The position numbers were made by a program, and so were the translations under genes. From Parapedobacter lycopersici_A (lineage in GTDB: Bacteria; Bacteroidota; Bacteroidia; Sphingobacteriales; Sphingobacteriaceae), in the NCBI RefSeq assembly GCF_040395035.1, contig NZ_JBEBRB010000002.1, positions 52,063 to 116,062 of the forward strand: DNA of 64,000 nucleotides, read 5' to 3'. Position 1 is the first letter of the stretch. Each line of letters begins with the position of its first letter. Below the pieces are notes generated by a model, which saw only the letters and a program-made list of their open reading frames with translations, was not told where the DNA came from and searched no databases. Positions 9,132-17,764 of the stretch are shown in pieces.

Positions 9132-9149
9132 GCCTATATTTGTATAGGC
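9132..9149 (+). promoter_or_regulatory. -7 box embedded in an 18-bp palindrome upstream of the DUF1801 gene
   Basis: TATATTTG (9135-9142) matches TAnnTTTG. It lies inside GCCTATA-TTTG-TATAGGC (9132-9149), a perfect 7-bp inverted repeat, with a further GCGCCTAT half-site just downstream. The translation start is 26 bp further on. A repressor binding here would block the promoter; the regulator is unknown. Confidence 0.5.
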
Positions 9150-9174
9150 ATGGCGCCTATTAACTCCAAATACA

Positions 9175-9579
9175 ATGGAAAATATCCAAACAAACAAAGC
9201 CAACAATGTGGAGGAATATATCGCTTCCATTCCGGATAGTGCCCAGCGGGCCACACTCGAGCAGGTTAGGGCCATCATTAAAAATGCGATCCCGGGGGTT
9301 GAGGAATCCATCAGCTACCAACTTCCGGCCTACCGTTACCATGGTGTGTTGATTTATTTTGGTGCATGGAAAAACCATTGGGCGCTCTACCCGGTAAGTT
9401 CGGCCATGAAAGAAACATTCAGAGATCAATTAGCGGCATACAAGCTCACCAAGGGAGGAATCCAATTCCCCTGGGACGAGCCGTTTCCACGGAAACTCAT
9501 CACTCGGCTTGTCGAAGAACGGATAGCCGAAAACCTAGCTATTGAAAAGCAAAAGACAACGAAAAAAAACAAAAAATAA
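9175..9579 (+). CDS. DUF1801 (YdhG-like) domain protein
   Basis: A 134-residue cytosolic protein of the DUF1801/YdhG family, small alpha/beta proteins of unclear role; some Gram-positive members have been called iron chaperones. Typical features are VEEYIASIPDSAQRATLEQV at the N-terminus, GVEESISYQLPAY, and the aromatic GVLIYFGAWKNHWALYP strand. The last 20 residues are Lys-rich. It is a single-gene unit with its own promoter and a strong terminator, convergent with the M49 peptidase gene. Confidence 0.85.
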   Translation: MENIQTNKANNVEEYIASIPDSAQRATLEQVRAIIKNAIPGVEESISYQLPAYRYHGVLIYFGAWKNHWALYPVSSAMKETFRDQLAAYKLTKGGIQFPWDEPFPRKLITRLVEERIAENLAIEKQKTTKKNKK

Positions 9580-9669
9580 CGGCGGGCCGACAGTGCAGAT
9601 CCGGTTTCAGGCAGGTACGCCGGATGTATCACATTGGAAGTGCATCCGCAATACACCCCGTATGCCCAT

Positions 9670-9715
9670 AAAGAAAACGCCGGTATATGGAAACCATATA
9701 CCGGCGTTATTTTCG
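9670..9715. terminator. Bidirectional terminator between convergent genes
   Basis: A perfect 15-bp stem (9676-9690 with 9694-9708) closed by an AAA loop has A-rich sequence on its left and TTATTTTC on its right. It therefore serves both the DUF1801 gene (+) and the M49 peptidase gene (-), whose stop codon is at 9726. Confidence 0.9.
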
Positions 9716-9725
9716 ACTGCCGTAT

Positions 9726-11783
9726 TTAGTTTACCGCCGGCAAAAGCGAATAATTTTTACCGTACTCCAGCATCTGGTCAACGAACGAGGTAACGTATTC
9801 CAGCCGTACATCCACGATTTCACCGTTTTCCTCCACCGCTACCAGGCGCGGCTGGACAAAGCCCTTATAGGGCCGCAGATTCAATTTGGCGTAACGGCCA
9901 AGCACTTCCTCATGCAGTTCCCGGTTTACCTTTACGCCGTAGGTTTCCACCAGGTTTTTCCCTGCTTCATAATCACCTTCCGATTTGATCCGTTGTATCT
10001 CCCGGAGCAATTCACCAAACAATACGCGCAATTGATCATAATCGTTCACCTGCACATAGGTCTTCCCATCCTTTTTTTCAAACGAAACGACGTTGTCGGC
10101 TTTACCTTTTTCATACACCCAGTACGCATTCAGCGCCCGGTTACGCATGTGTGCCTCTTCAATATCATCGCCGAGTTTCAGGCGCGACAGTTGCGTCATC
10201 AGGCCATTCATCATGTAACTGTCGTACTCAGCCTTACCCACTTCAAGGGTTGGCATCACGCCGATTTCGACGAGTTTGGGATCCAGGATATAGTACAGCG
10301 CAACCAGGTCAGCACGGGCTTCCTCCAGGCAGGAGGCATAACTCTTCAGTGTCTTATCCGGCGTACCTACGCCAGGGTTGATCTGACCCGAAGCATGCCC
10401 GATACATTCATGCATGTCAGTATGCAGGTCGCTGGACAGTGTACCATATTGTTTCATGCGTTCCAGTTTTGCCTGGTCGCCCACAAATTCCTCAAGAAAT
10501 CCGCTATTCGCACTACTCTCGTTATACGCATGCACAATATTGCTTAAAGACACGGATTTGGAACCATATTCTTTCCGCAGCCAGTCCGAATTGGGCAAGT
10601 TAATGCCAATGGGCGTACTCGGTGCCGCATCGCCTGCCTCGGCAATTACCGTGATTGCTTTCGCGCTGATGCCCTTTACTTCCTTTTTCTTATGTTCGGG
10701 CTGCAAGGGAGAATGATCCTCAAACCACTGGGCTTCATTCGCAATCGCCTGAATGCGTTCGGTACTCTCGAAATCCTTCAACGACAATACCGCTTCGTAA
10801 CTGCCCTTAACACCAATGGCGTCGTTATACACTTCAATGAAGCCATTGGCAAAGTCAATCGTTCCTGTTGTATCCTGTACCCAAGCCTTATTGTATTCAT
10901 CCCATGTCTTTAAATCGCCGGTACGGTAATACTCCGCCAGCAGCGTGAGTGCCGCTTTCTGCTGATCGTTTTCCGCCAGCGGAATGGCTTTCTGCAGCCA
11001 GAAAATGACTTGGTCTATGGCCGCCCCGTACATACCGCCCGATCGCCATACCCGTTCGGTCAGCCGACCGCCTTCCTTAACAACTTTGCTGTTCAGTCCC
11101 CATTCAGGATCACGCCCGGTATCCGGAAATCCGGCGTAAAACGCTTCCACCTCCTGTTGCGTTACCCCTTCATAAAAATTATTCGACGATTGCGCCACGT
11201 GGTCTATACCGGCTGTAAGATTTACCATTTTGGGGTCTACCTTCGGATCAAATATGATCGGCTGAAGCCGGTTCACAAATGCGTCTACCGTTTCGCCCTC
11301 CTGCAAAGGAAGGGTTGCGGGGTCGCAGGCTTTTACCAGCGCCGCAAAATAATCAAACGAGCATTCCGGCACGAATTTGTCATTCGAATAGTGGTGGTGG
11401 TTGCCGTTACTGAACCAGACGCGACCGCTGTAGGTCCTGAATTTTTCCCATTCATCGCCCTTTTTTTCCGTGTCCGGATTATTCCAGATCGCTTCGAGCG
11501 TTTTCCGGATAGTCAAGTTGTATTTTCCTCGCTGGTCATAAATGATATCGCGGCCCGACAGGCCGGCCTGGTACAGGTAATAAGCCAGTTTTTTCTGTTC
11601 CAGGCGCAGTGCGTCCCAACCCGGCACGTCATACCGTAATATCTCTAAATCGGCGAATTGATCGATCTTGATTTCCGATTCAGCAGACGTGTCGACTGCT
11701 GATTTGTCGGGTGATTGGCAGGCCAGCAGGCCGGCCACACATGAAGCTCCTGTGAATAACATCCCTAATTTTCCCATATGCAT
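9726..11783 (-). CDS. M49 (dipeptidyl-peptidase III-like) zinc peptidase lipoprotein
   Basis: A 685-residue zinc peptidase of family M49. His458 starts the diagnostic HECIGH (HExxGH) motif, and EEARAD about 30 residues later supplies the third zinc ligand. A signal peptide with lipobox GLLAC near residue 22 marks it as a lipoprotein, unlike cytosolic DPP III of eukaryotes; periplasm-facing M49 lipoproteins are common in Bacteroidota. It probably removes dipeptides from oligopeptide N-termini. The start could also be the Met two codons later (11777). A minus-strand -7 box lies 26 bp upstream at 11809-11816. A 286-codon open frame on the plus strand is its shadow. Confidence 0.9.
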   Translation of the reverse strand: MHMGKLGMLFTGASCVAGLLACQSPDKSAVDTSAESEIKIDQFADLEILRYDVPGWDALRLEQKKLAYYLYQAGLSGRDIIYDQRGKYNLTIRKTLEAIWNNPDTEKKGDEWEKFRTYSGRVWFSNGNHHHYSNDKFVPECSFDYFAALVKACDPATLPLQEGETVDAFVNRLQPIIFDPKVDPKMVNLTAGIDHVAQSSNNFYEGVTQQEVEAFYAGFPDTGRDPEWGLNSKVVKEGGRLTERVWRSGGMYGAAIDQVIFWLQKAIPLAENDQQKAALTLLAEYYRTGDLKTWDEYNKAWVQDTTGTIDFANGFIEVYNDAIGVKGSYEAVLSLKDFESTERIQAIANEAQWFEDHSPLQPEHKKKEVKGISAKAITVIAEAGDAAPSTPIGINLPNSDWLRKEYGSKSVSLSNIVHAYNESSANSGFLEEFVGDQAKLERMKQYGTLSSDLHTDMHECIGHASGQINPGVGTPDKTLKSYASCLEEARADLVALYYILDPKLVEIGVMPTLEVGKAEYDSYMMNGLMTQLSRLKLGDDIEEAHMRNRALNAYWVYEKGKADNVVSFEKKDGKTYVQVNDYDQLRVLFGELLREIQRIKSEGDYEAGKNLVETYGVKVNRELHEEVLGRYAKLNLRPYKGFVQPRLVAVEENGEIVDVRLEYVTSFVDQMLEYGKNYSLLPAVN

Positions 11784-11808
11784 TGTTATAATGTAATGAT
11801 GATGGGAT

Positions 11809-11816
11809 CAAAATTA
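11809..11816 (-). promoter_or_regulatory. -7 box of the M49 peptidase gene
   Basis: On the minus strand the sequence reads TAATTTTG (TAnnTTTG), 26 bp before the start codon. A TTTG 15 bp further upstream could be the -33 element but the spacing is short. Confidence 0.5.
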
Positions 11817-11830
11817 GTTTTTTTTACTTA

Positions 11831-13252
11831 TCAAACCATTCTTTTGGCCAATTTTCCGAGCGTGCGCAGTCCTGCTTCCACCTGATCGTTCCATAATATA
11901 CCATAGCTCAGTCGCAGGCAATTATGGTATTGATGCTGCAATGTAAACATTCTACCCGGGGCAATGCTGATATTATAACGTAATGCTGATTCATATAGCT
12001 GTACGGCATCTAGCTGTTTGGGCAGCTCTACCCACAGTAAAAAGCCCCCCTGTGGCCGGCTTACCTTCGTTCCTTCAGGAAAGTACGTGCTGATCGCGCG
12101 CAGGTACTGCAACAGGTTCGCATAGAGCGTACTTCTCAATTTCCGTAAGTGGTTCTCATACCGGCCTGTTTCCAGAAAATTGGCAATGGCTTCCTGGGGC
12201 AGGGTGGCCGAGGAAACCGAATGGTAAAGCTTAGTGCGCATCACCTGATCCCTGAACCTGCCAGGCGCCACCCAGCCTACCCGGTAGCCGGGTGCCAGTG
12301 TTTTTGATACCGACCCGCACCAAAGCACAATGCCGCTTTCGTCGTACGTTTTGCATGATTTCGGCCGATGATGACCGAAATAAATGTCGGCATAGAGGTC
12401 GTCTTCAATTAAGGGGATACCGTGCTTTTCCATCAACAACACCACCTCTCTTTTGTGTTCGTCCGGCATACAGCTACCCAATGGGTTGCTGAAATTACTC
12501 GTCAACAGGCAGAGTTTAACCTTTTCCGTTTCCAGTGTCTTTTTCAGTGCATCGATTTCAATCCCGGTAATCGGATTGGTGGGCAGTTCAAGCACACGCA
12601 ATCCCAGGCTTTGCGCGAGCTGCAGTACGCCCAGGTATACCGGGCTCTCCGTTACTATGGTATCGCCATGCACGGTCAGCGCCATCAGTGAATATGCCAG
12701 TGCATTCATGCATCCCGCCGTGGTAACCAGGTCCTGCTCCTCGAGCTTGCCTCCCCATGAAAAGGCCGTCCGTGCAATCTGCCTGCGTAACCGGCTGCTA
12801 CCCTGGATATCATCGTATAACGTACCCCCGGCCGGCAGGCTGCGCATGGCATTCACCAGCGCTTTGTTGATTTTGGCTACCGGCAATAATGCGGGTGAGG
12901 GTACGCCCACTGAAAATGACAGGTCGTGATGCGATCCCAGGTTGGCATATACGCGGCTGATCAATGCAGTTGTTTCCTGAACACCGGGTGTACCGACGGG
13001 ATTACTTGTTTCGGGTGCCGTTGGAAATTTCCGGTGAGAATACGAAACATAATAGCCCGATTGCGGCCGCGACTCGATCAATCCTTTACCTACCAGATCA
13101 TAATAAGCCTGAAGTACGGTACTCATGCTTACGCCATACTCCCGGCACATCGTACGGATAGAAGGCAGCTGATCCCCTACCTTCAATACGTTATGCTGAA
13201 TCTGATGTTCCATATTCTTGGCAATCCGCAGGTATAGCAAGTCCTTTTTCAT
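11831..13252 (-). CDS. MocR-type regulator (GntR wHTH fused to class I aminotransferase domain)
   Basis: A PLP-dependent MocR-family regulator of 473 residues from the start at 13252. The N-terminal ~75 residues are a GntR winged helix (VGDQLPSIRTMCREYGVSMS, ending LIESRPQSGYYV). The rest is a fold-type I aminotransferase domain with the PLP lysine in GSVSKTLAPGYRVGW. Such proteins sense PLP or an amino-acid adduct and often control adjacent, divergent genes. The frame extends 23 codons upstream to 13321, but those codons cross the minus-strand -7 box at 13279-13286, so 13252 is preferred. It is divergent from ilvE-SDR-DinB, which makes that operon its likely target. Confidence 0.88.
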   Translation of the reverse strand: MKKDLLYLRIAKNMEHQIQHNVLKVGDQLPSIRTMCREYGVSMSTVLQAYYDLVGKGLIESRPQSGYYVSYSHRKFPTAPETSNPVGTPGVQETTALISRVYANLGSHHDLSFSVGVPSPALLPVAKINKALVNAMRSLPAGGTLYDDIQGSSRLRRQIARTAFSWGGKLEEQDLVTTAGCMNALAYSLMALTVHGDTIVTESPVYLGVLQLAQSLGLRVLELPTNPITGIEIDALKKTLETEKVKLCLLTSNFSNPLGSCMPDEHKREVVLLMEKHGIPLIEDDLYADIYFGHHRPKSCKTYDESGIVLWCGSVSKTLAPGYRVGWVAPGRFRDQVMRTKLYHSVSSATLPQEAIANFLETGRYENHLRKLRSTLYANLLQYLRAISTYFPEGTKVSRPQGGFLLWVELPKQLDAVQLYESALRYNISIAPGRMFTLQHQYHNCLRLSYGILWNDQVEAGLRTLGKLAKRMV

Positions 13253-13278
13253 GGTGCTGTCGTAAAATCTGTTATGCT

Positions 13279-13286
13279 CAAAAATA
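13279..13286 (-). promoter_or_regulatory. -7 box of the MocR gene
   Basis: The minus strand reads TATTTTTG (TAnnTTTG), with TTTTTG 22 bp further upstream as a possible -33 element. It places the transcript start near 13272, inside the long version of the MocR frame, which supports the shorter start at 13252. Confidence 0.55.
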
Positions 13287-13319
13287 ACAAAATTGTGTCT
13301 GTATAGGTCAAAAACTTTC

Positions 13320-13348
13320 ATCCATTTTTGCGATACACATCAATGGAT
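13320..13348. promoter_or_regulatory. Inverted repeat between divergent MocR and ilvE genes (candidate operator)
   Basis: ATCCATT (13320-13326) and AATGGAT (13342-13348) form a 7-bp inverted repeat with a 15-bp spacer, so the half-site centres are 22 bp (two helical turns) apart. It lies in the only shared control region, just upstream of ilvE and of the MocR promoter. MocR binding is inferred. Confidence 0.45.
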
Positions 13349-13374
13349 TAACAAATTTATTCACCGATAAATGA

Positions 13375-14460
13375 ATGCGTTTTATGGATACATTAACTTC
13401 AATCCCCATTACCCGCACCCGGCAAAGCCGGATAACGGCGCTGGATTTTGACCACCTGGTTTTCGGGGCCACGCCAACCGACCATATGTTTACAGCGACA
13501 TTCCGTGATGGCAACTGGCAAAATCCGCAGATCGTGCCATTTGGCGATTTGACCATCAGTCCGATTGCCCTGGGCCTGCATTACGGCCAAACCGTATTTG
13601 AAGGGTTAAAGGCATACCGCGCGACAGCCGGCCACATCCAGCTATTCCGGCCGCACAAGCACCATACACGGCTTAATAAGTCGCTTGAACGTATGGGGAT
13701 GCCTGCCGTTCCGGAAGCCCTGTTTATTGGCGCGCTGCATCACCTGGTTGAACTGGAACAACAGTGGGTACCCGCAAAACCGGGCACCTCATTATACCTG
13801 CGGCCATTGGTTGTCGCTACCGAGCCGCGTTTAGGGGTCAAAATATCCGAGGAATATCTTTTCATCGTCGTTGCGATGCCCATGGCCGATTACTATACAG
13901 GTAATTTGAAAGTGAAGGTCGAAACCGGGTTTTCCCGCGCTGCCCGGGGCGGAACCGGCGCAGCGAAATGCGGAGGCAATTACGGAGCCGCATTTTATCC
14001 GGCACAGCAGGCAAAATCCAGCGGTTTTGACCAAGTGCTGTGGACTGACGCCACGTATCACGAATTTATCGAGGAATCCGGCACCATGAATGTTTTTTTT
14101 ATTATTGACGGCGTACTCGTCACGCCGCCGCTGTCCGACAGCATCCTCGACGGGGTTACGCGCGACTCCCTGCTCACGCTGGCGCGTGCCGGAGGCATAT
14201 CCGTTGAGGAACGAAAAATCAGCTATAAAGCGTTGGAAAAAGCATTCCGCTCCGGGAAAACAGTCGAAGCGTTCGGTGCGGGGACGGCCGCCATGGTATC
14301 GCCCATCGAGGTAATTGACATCCTGGGGAAAACGTATTATCCATCCGTTGGTCCCGATACACTGATGTACCGATTGAAAAATGAGTTGCAGGCCCTTCAC
14401 ACCGGAACGAAAAAAGATTCGTATTATTGGAATTATATCATTCAGACCGTACCGCAGTAA
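13375..14460 (+). CDS. ilvE: Branched-chain amino acid aminotransferase
   Basis: A 361-residue fold-type IV PLP enzyme that interconverts Leu/Ile/Val and their 2-oxo acids using glutamate/2-oxoglutarate. Evidence: the GLHYGQTVFEGLKAYR motif, the PLP-lysine segment AAKCGGNYGAAFYPAQQ (Lys198 from this start) and the FIEESGTMNVFFI strand, all typical of the eukaryote-like BCAT subgroup. An in-frame Met at 13384 may be the true start. The gene overlaps the next one by a single base (TAATG). The divergent neighbour is a MocR-type regulator that itself has an aminotransferase fold. Confidence 0.93.
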   Translation: MRFMDTLTSIPITRTRQSRITALDFDHLVFGATPTDHMFTATFRDGNWQNPQIVPFGDLTISPIALGLHYGQTVFEGLKAYRATAGHIQLFRPHKHHTRLNKSLERMGMPAVPEALFIGALHHLVELEQQWVPAKPGTSLYLRPLVVATEPRLGVKISEEYLFIVVAMPMADYYTGNLKVKVETGFSRAARGGTGAAKCGGNYGAAFYPAQQAKSSGFDQVLWTDATYHEFIEESGTMNVFFIIDGVLVTPPLSDSILDGVTRDSLLTLARAGGISVEERKISYKALEKAFRSGKTVEAFGAGTAAMVSPIEVIDILGKTYYPSVGPDTLMYRLKNELQALHTGTKKDSYYWNYIIQTVPQ

Positions 14461-15203
14461 TGAAAACGATACTGATCACCGGCGCGAGCCGCGGCATCGG
14501 CGCGGCAACAGCCCTACTGGCTGCGCGCCAAGGGTACGCCGTAAGCATAAACTATCACAAAAACAGGTCTGCCGCTGAGGCTGTGGCCGAACAGATCATC
14601 CATAACGGTGGCCGGGCCGTCGCTATCCACGCCGACATTACGCGGGAGCCGGATATCCTGCGGCTATTTAGCGAAACCGAACGGCAGCTGGGCACTATAT
14701 ATGCGCTGGTCAACAATGCCGGCATCCTCGAACAACAGATGCGGTTGGAACACCTGACGATGGAACGCATGGAACGCATCGTTAAAGCGAACCTCCTCGG
14801 CCCGATGTGCTGTGCCCGCGAGGCAGTCAAGCGGATGTCCACTAAATACGGTGGCAGAGGGGGTGTTATCGTCAACGTGTCTTCCATTGCCGCCAAGACC
14901 GGTTCACCCAACGAATACATCGATTATGCTGCCTCCAAGGGCGGGCTGGACACGTTTACCGTCGGCTTGTCAAAAGAGGTGGCCGCAGAAGGTATCCGCG
15001 TAAACGCGGTGCGTCCTTCACTCATTTACACCGACATTCATACAGATGGCGGCGAAGCAGGCCGGGTAGACCGGATTAAGGAGCGTGTACCCATGAGGCG
15101 GGGCGGACATGCTACTGAAGTAGCCGAAGCCATTTTATGGCTCATTTCCGAAAAATCGTCCTACACTACCGGGAGCTTTATTGACGTCAGTGGCGGCATA
15201 TAA
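14460..15203 (+). CDS. SDR-family oxidoreductase (FabG-like)
   Basis: A 247-residue classical short-chain dehydrogenase/reductase. It starts with the Rossmann TGASRGIG motif, has NNAGI, the catalytic Ser in NVSSIAAKTG and the Y-x-x-x-K pair in YIDYAASKGG, and ends with TTGSFIDVSGGI. An Arg/Asn pattern after strand 2 (NYHKNRSAAE) favours NADP(H). The start codon overlaps the ilvE stop (TAATG), so translation is coupled; the longer open frame from 14427 lies inside ilvE. The substrate is unknown. Position in the ilvE operon suggests a 2-oxo or hydroxy acid, which is only an inference. Confidence 0.9.
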   Translation: MKTILITGASRGIGAATALLAARQGYAVSINYHKNRSAAEAVAEQIIHNGGRAVAIHADITREPDILRLFSETERQLGTIYALVNNAGILEQQMRLEHLTMERMERIVKANLLGPMCCAREAVKRMSTKYGGRGGVIVNVSSIAAKTGSPNEYIDYAASKGGLDTFTVGLSKEVAAEGIRVNAVRPSLIYTDIHTDGGEAGRVDRIKERVPMRRGGHATEVAEAILWLISEKSSYTTGSFIDVSGGI

Positions 15204-15215
15204 ACAAATCAAACC

Positions 15216-15659
15216 ATGAATGCATTTTTCAGCGAACTGTTCTCTTACAATCACCATTGCAACCAGCAGCTGGCGGCGTACATTGCCGGCCATGCCGACC
15301 GTGTGAGCGTCCGGACCGTTCAGCTATTCAGTCATGTTCTCAATGCGCAGCACATCTGGAATAGCAGAATCCTGGGTGAACCGAGCGACTTCGGTGTCTG
15401 GCACACCCACACGCCGGAAGATTTCGCACCACTGAACCTCCGCAATTACCGCGACACGCAATCCATTATTGCCGGACGCGACCTGGATGCGGTGATCCAG
15501 TATGCGACAACCCGGGGCGGCATATTCAGCAATACGACGCAGGATATCCTGTTCCACACGGTTAACCATGCTACCTATCACCGTGGACAAATTGCAACCG
15601 ATTTGAGGCAAAGTGGGCTGGAGCCCCTGGCAACCGATTATATTTTATATAAAAGATAA
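15216..15659 (+). CDS. DinB-family four-helix protein
   Basis: A 147-residue DinB/YfiT-type protein with putative metal-binding His residues: His48-region (FSHVLNAQHIW) and the C-terminal HTVNHATYHRGQI, the usual H-x-x-x-H-x-x-x-H arrangement. Members are metal-dependent thiol-S-transferases or have no known role. It is 12 bp after the SDR gene and is the third gene of the ilvE operon. The following kup has its own -7 box. Confidence 0.85.
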   Translation: MNAFFSELFSYNHHCNQQLAAYIAGHADRVSVRTVQLFSHVLNAQHIWNSRILGEPSDFGVWHTHTPEDFAPLNLRNYRDTQSIIAGRDLDAVIQYATTRGGIFSNTTQDILFHTVNHATYHRGQIATDLRQSGLEPLATDYILYKR

Positions 15660-15672
15660 CCGGAAAATACGC

Positions 15673-15680
15673 TAAGTTTG
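15673..15680 (+). promoter_or_regulatory. -7 box of kup
   Basis: TAAGTTTG matches TAnnTTTG and lies 17 bp before the kup start codon, implying a short leader. No clear -33 TTG is present. Confidence 0.6.
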
Positions 15681-15697
15681 CCATCAAATTTGAAGCG

Positions 15698-17632
15698 ATG
15701 AACGCCGGTAAAGTAAAACAGTCGTTATCTGCAGGTGGACTGCTTATTGCACTGGGCATTATTTATGGCGACATTGGCACTTCGCCATTGTATGTATTTA
15801 AAGCCATTGTCAGTCAGGGTGTATTGGACAGCGCGCTGATTTATGGCGGGCTATCCTGTATATTCTGGACGTTAACCCTGCAGACCACACTAAAATACGT
15901 CATTATTACCCTTCGGGCGGACAATAAAGGGGAAGGCGGTATACTTTCGCTGTATTCCCTGGTACGGAAGCAGGGAAAATGGGTGGTTTTCCCTGCAATC
16001 CTTGGTGGCGCGGCCCTGCTGGCCGATGGCATGATTACGCCGGCCATTACCATTTCGTCGGCCGTTGAGGGGCTGGATATTTTCTACCCCGGCCTGCAGA
16101 CCATGCCTATTGTACTGGCCATCGTTGGCTGCCTGTTTATGCTCCAGCGTTTCGGTACAGCCGTCATCGGCCGTATTTTCGGTCCGGTTATGCTATTATG
16201 GTTCAGCATGATGGCGTTTGTCGGACTAACCCAATTGTGGCATGCCCCTGGGATATTCCGGGCCATTAACCCCTGGTATGCCATTCAGTTGATCATCGAG
16301 CACCCGAACGCGCTGTTTATCATCGGTGCCGTATTCCTCTGTACCACCGGTGCCGAGGCTTTGTATTCGGACATGGGGCATTGCGGCCGCCGCAACATCC
16401 GCATTTCCTGGATCTTTGTAAAGCTGTGTCTCCTGCTCAACTATTTCGGACAGGGAGCCTGGCTGCTCAGCAGCGAAGCATCGTCGTCAGGCAACCCATT
16501 TTACCAGATCATGCCACCCTGGTTTTTACCGTTTGGCATCTCCATAGCCACCGCCGCGGCGATCATAGCAAGCCAGGCCATGATTACCGGCGCATTTACC
16601 CTGGTTTCCGAGGCGGTGCGGCTCAACGTCTGGCCGAAAGTCCGTATTGTACACCCCAATATGCTTAAAGGACAGTTATACGTACCCTCGGCCAACTGGA
16701 TCCTGCTGATCGGCTGTATTCTTGTTATCCTTATTTTCGGCGAGTCAGCCAAAATGGAAGCAGCCTACGGGCTGGCCATCAACCTGAGCTTTATTGTTAC
16801 GACGGTACTCATGACCGTATTTTTACTGCATAAGCGGATACCCGCATACCTATCCTATGCCTTTCTGCTATTTTACCTCGCCATTGAGATCAGCTTCCTC
16901 TTTGGCAACGTATCCAAGTTTTCGCACGGGGGCTGGCTCACGGTATTGATCACCGCGCTGCTTTTCAGCGTCATGCTTTGCTGGTGGTGGGCCCGGAAAA
17001 TTAAAAACCGGCACACCCGCTTTGTCGAAATTAAAGACTACTACAACGTGCTCGCCGAGCTCGGGTCAGATAAATCCGTACCGCTGTACGCCTCGCAGCT
17101 GGTTTACCTGACCAGCGCCAACTTTGAATCGGAAATCGAAGAAAAGATCATTTATTCGATTCTCCGAAAAAAACCGAAACGGGCCGATATCTACTGGTTG
17201 GTTCACGTGGACGTAACCGATGCACCCTATACCGGCGAGTACAAAGTAACCCACTTGGTCCCCGGAAAATTGATCCGCATTGATTTCCGCCTTGGGTTCC
17301 GCGACGAGCAGCGTATCAGCCTATTATTCAGGAGGGTGGTACAGGACCTGATTGCCAACCATGAAGTGGATATCCGGAGCAACTTCGATACGCTGCGGAA
17401 ACGGAACATGGATGGCGACTTCCGCTTTGTTGTCCTGGAAAAAGTGATATCCAACAGCGCGTCGTTCAGCTTTGCCGAACGTATTGTATTGGATATTTAC
17501 AGCGTGCTGAGAAAATTCAGCCTGTCGGACGAAAAAGGATTTGGCCTGGACTCCAGCTTTGTAACAGTCGAACGGGTCCCCCTGATTGCACCGACTGTTT
17601 CGCGTTCCATCAAACTGAAACGGGTAAAATAA
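15698..17632 (+). CDS. kup: KUP-family potassium uptake transporter
   Basis: A 644-residue membrane protein that imports K+, probably with H+. The N-terminus contains the family signature GIIYGDIGTSPLYVFK, followed by about 12 predicted transmembrane segments up to residue ~430 (for example FIIGAVFLCTTGAEALYSDMGHCG). The C-terminal ~200 residues are a soluble cytosolic domain (VVQDLIANHEVDIRS, then FVTVERVPLI). Length and order match E. coli Kup. It is a single-gene unit. Confidence 0.95.
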   Translation: MNAGKVKQSLSAGGLLIALGIIYGDIGTSPLYVFKAIVSQGVLDSALIYGGLSCIFWTLTLQTTLKYVIITLRADNKGEGGILSLYSLVRKQGKWVVFPAILGGAALLADGMITPAITISSAVEGLDIFYPGLQTMPIVLAIVGCLFMLQRFGTAVIGRIFGPVMLLWFSMMAFVGLTQLWHAPGIFRAINPWYAIQLIIEHPNALFIIGAVFLCTTGAEALYSDMGHCGRRNIRISWIFVKLCLLLNYFGQGAWLLSSEASSSGNPFYQIMPPWFLPFGISIATAAAIIASQAMITGAFTLVSEAVRLNVWPKVRIVHPNMLKGQLYVPSANWILLIGCILVILIFGESAKMEAAYGLAINLSFIVTTVLMTVFLLHKRIPAYLSYAFLLFYLAIEISFLFGNVSKFSHGGWLTVLITALLFSVMLCWWWARKIKNRHTRFVEIKDYYNVLAELGSDKSVPLYASQLVYLTSANFESEIEEKIIYSILRKKPKRADIYWLVHVDVTDAPYTGEYKVTHLVPGKLIRIDFRLGFRDEQRISLLFRRVVQDLIANHEVDIRSNFDTLRKRNMDGDFRFVVLEKVISNSASFSFAERIVLDIYSVLRKFSLSDEKGFGLDSSFVTVERVPLIAPTVSRSIKLKRVK

Positions 17633-17764
17633 AACGGCTATACATCCCTAATTGACTATCCGGGCTAATTCCAGCTGCGGCCAGGGAAAAGTATGCTAAA
17701 AATTTTGACATGTGTTTTTTTGTTTTTATTTTTACTAAAAATATTAGCATTAACACAGGTCATT

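Noticed and set aside
9687..10547. Plus-strand ORF of 286 codons
   Set aside because: It is antisense to the M49 peptidase, whose HECIGH motif and length are convincing; the translated product has no family features.
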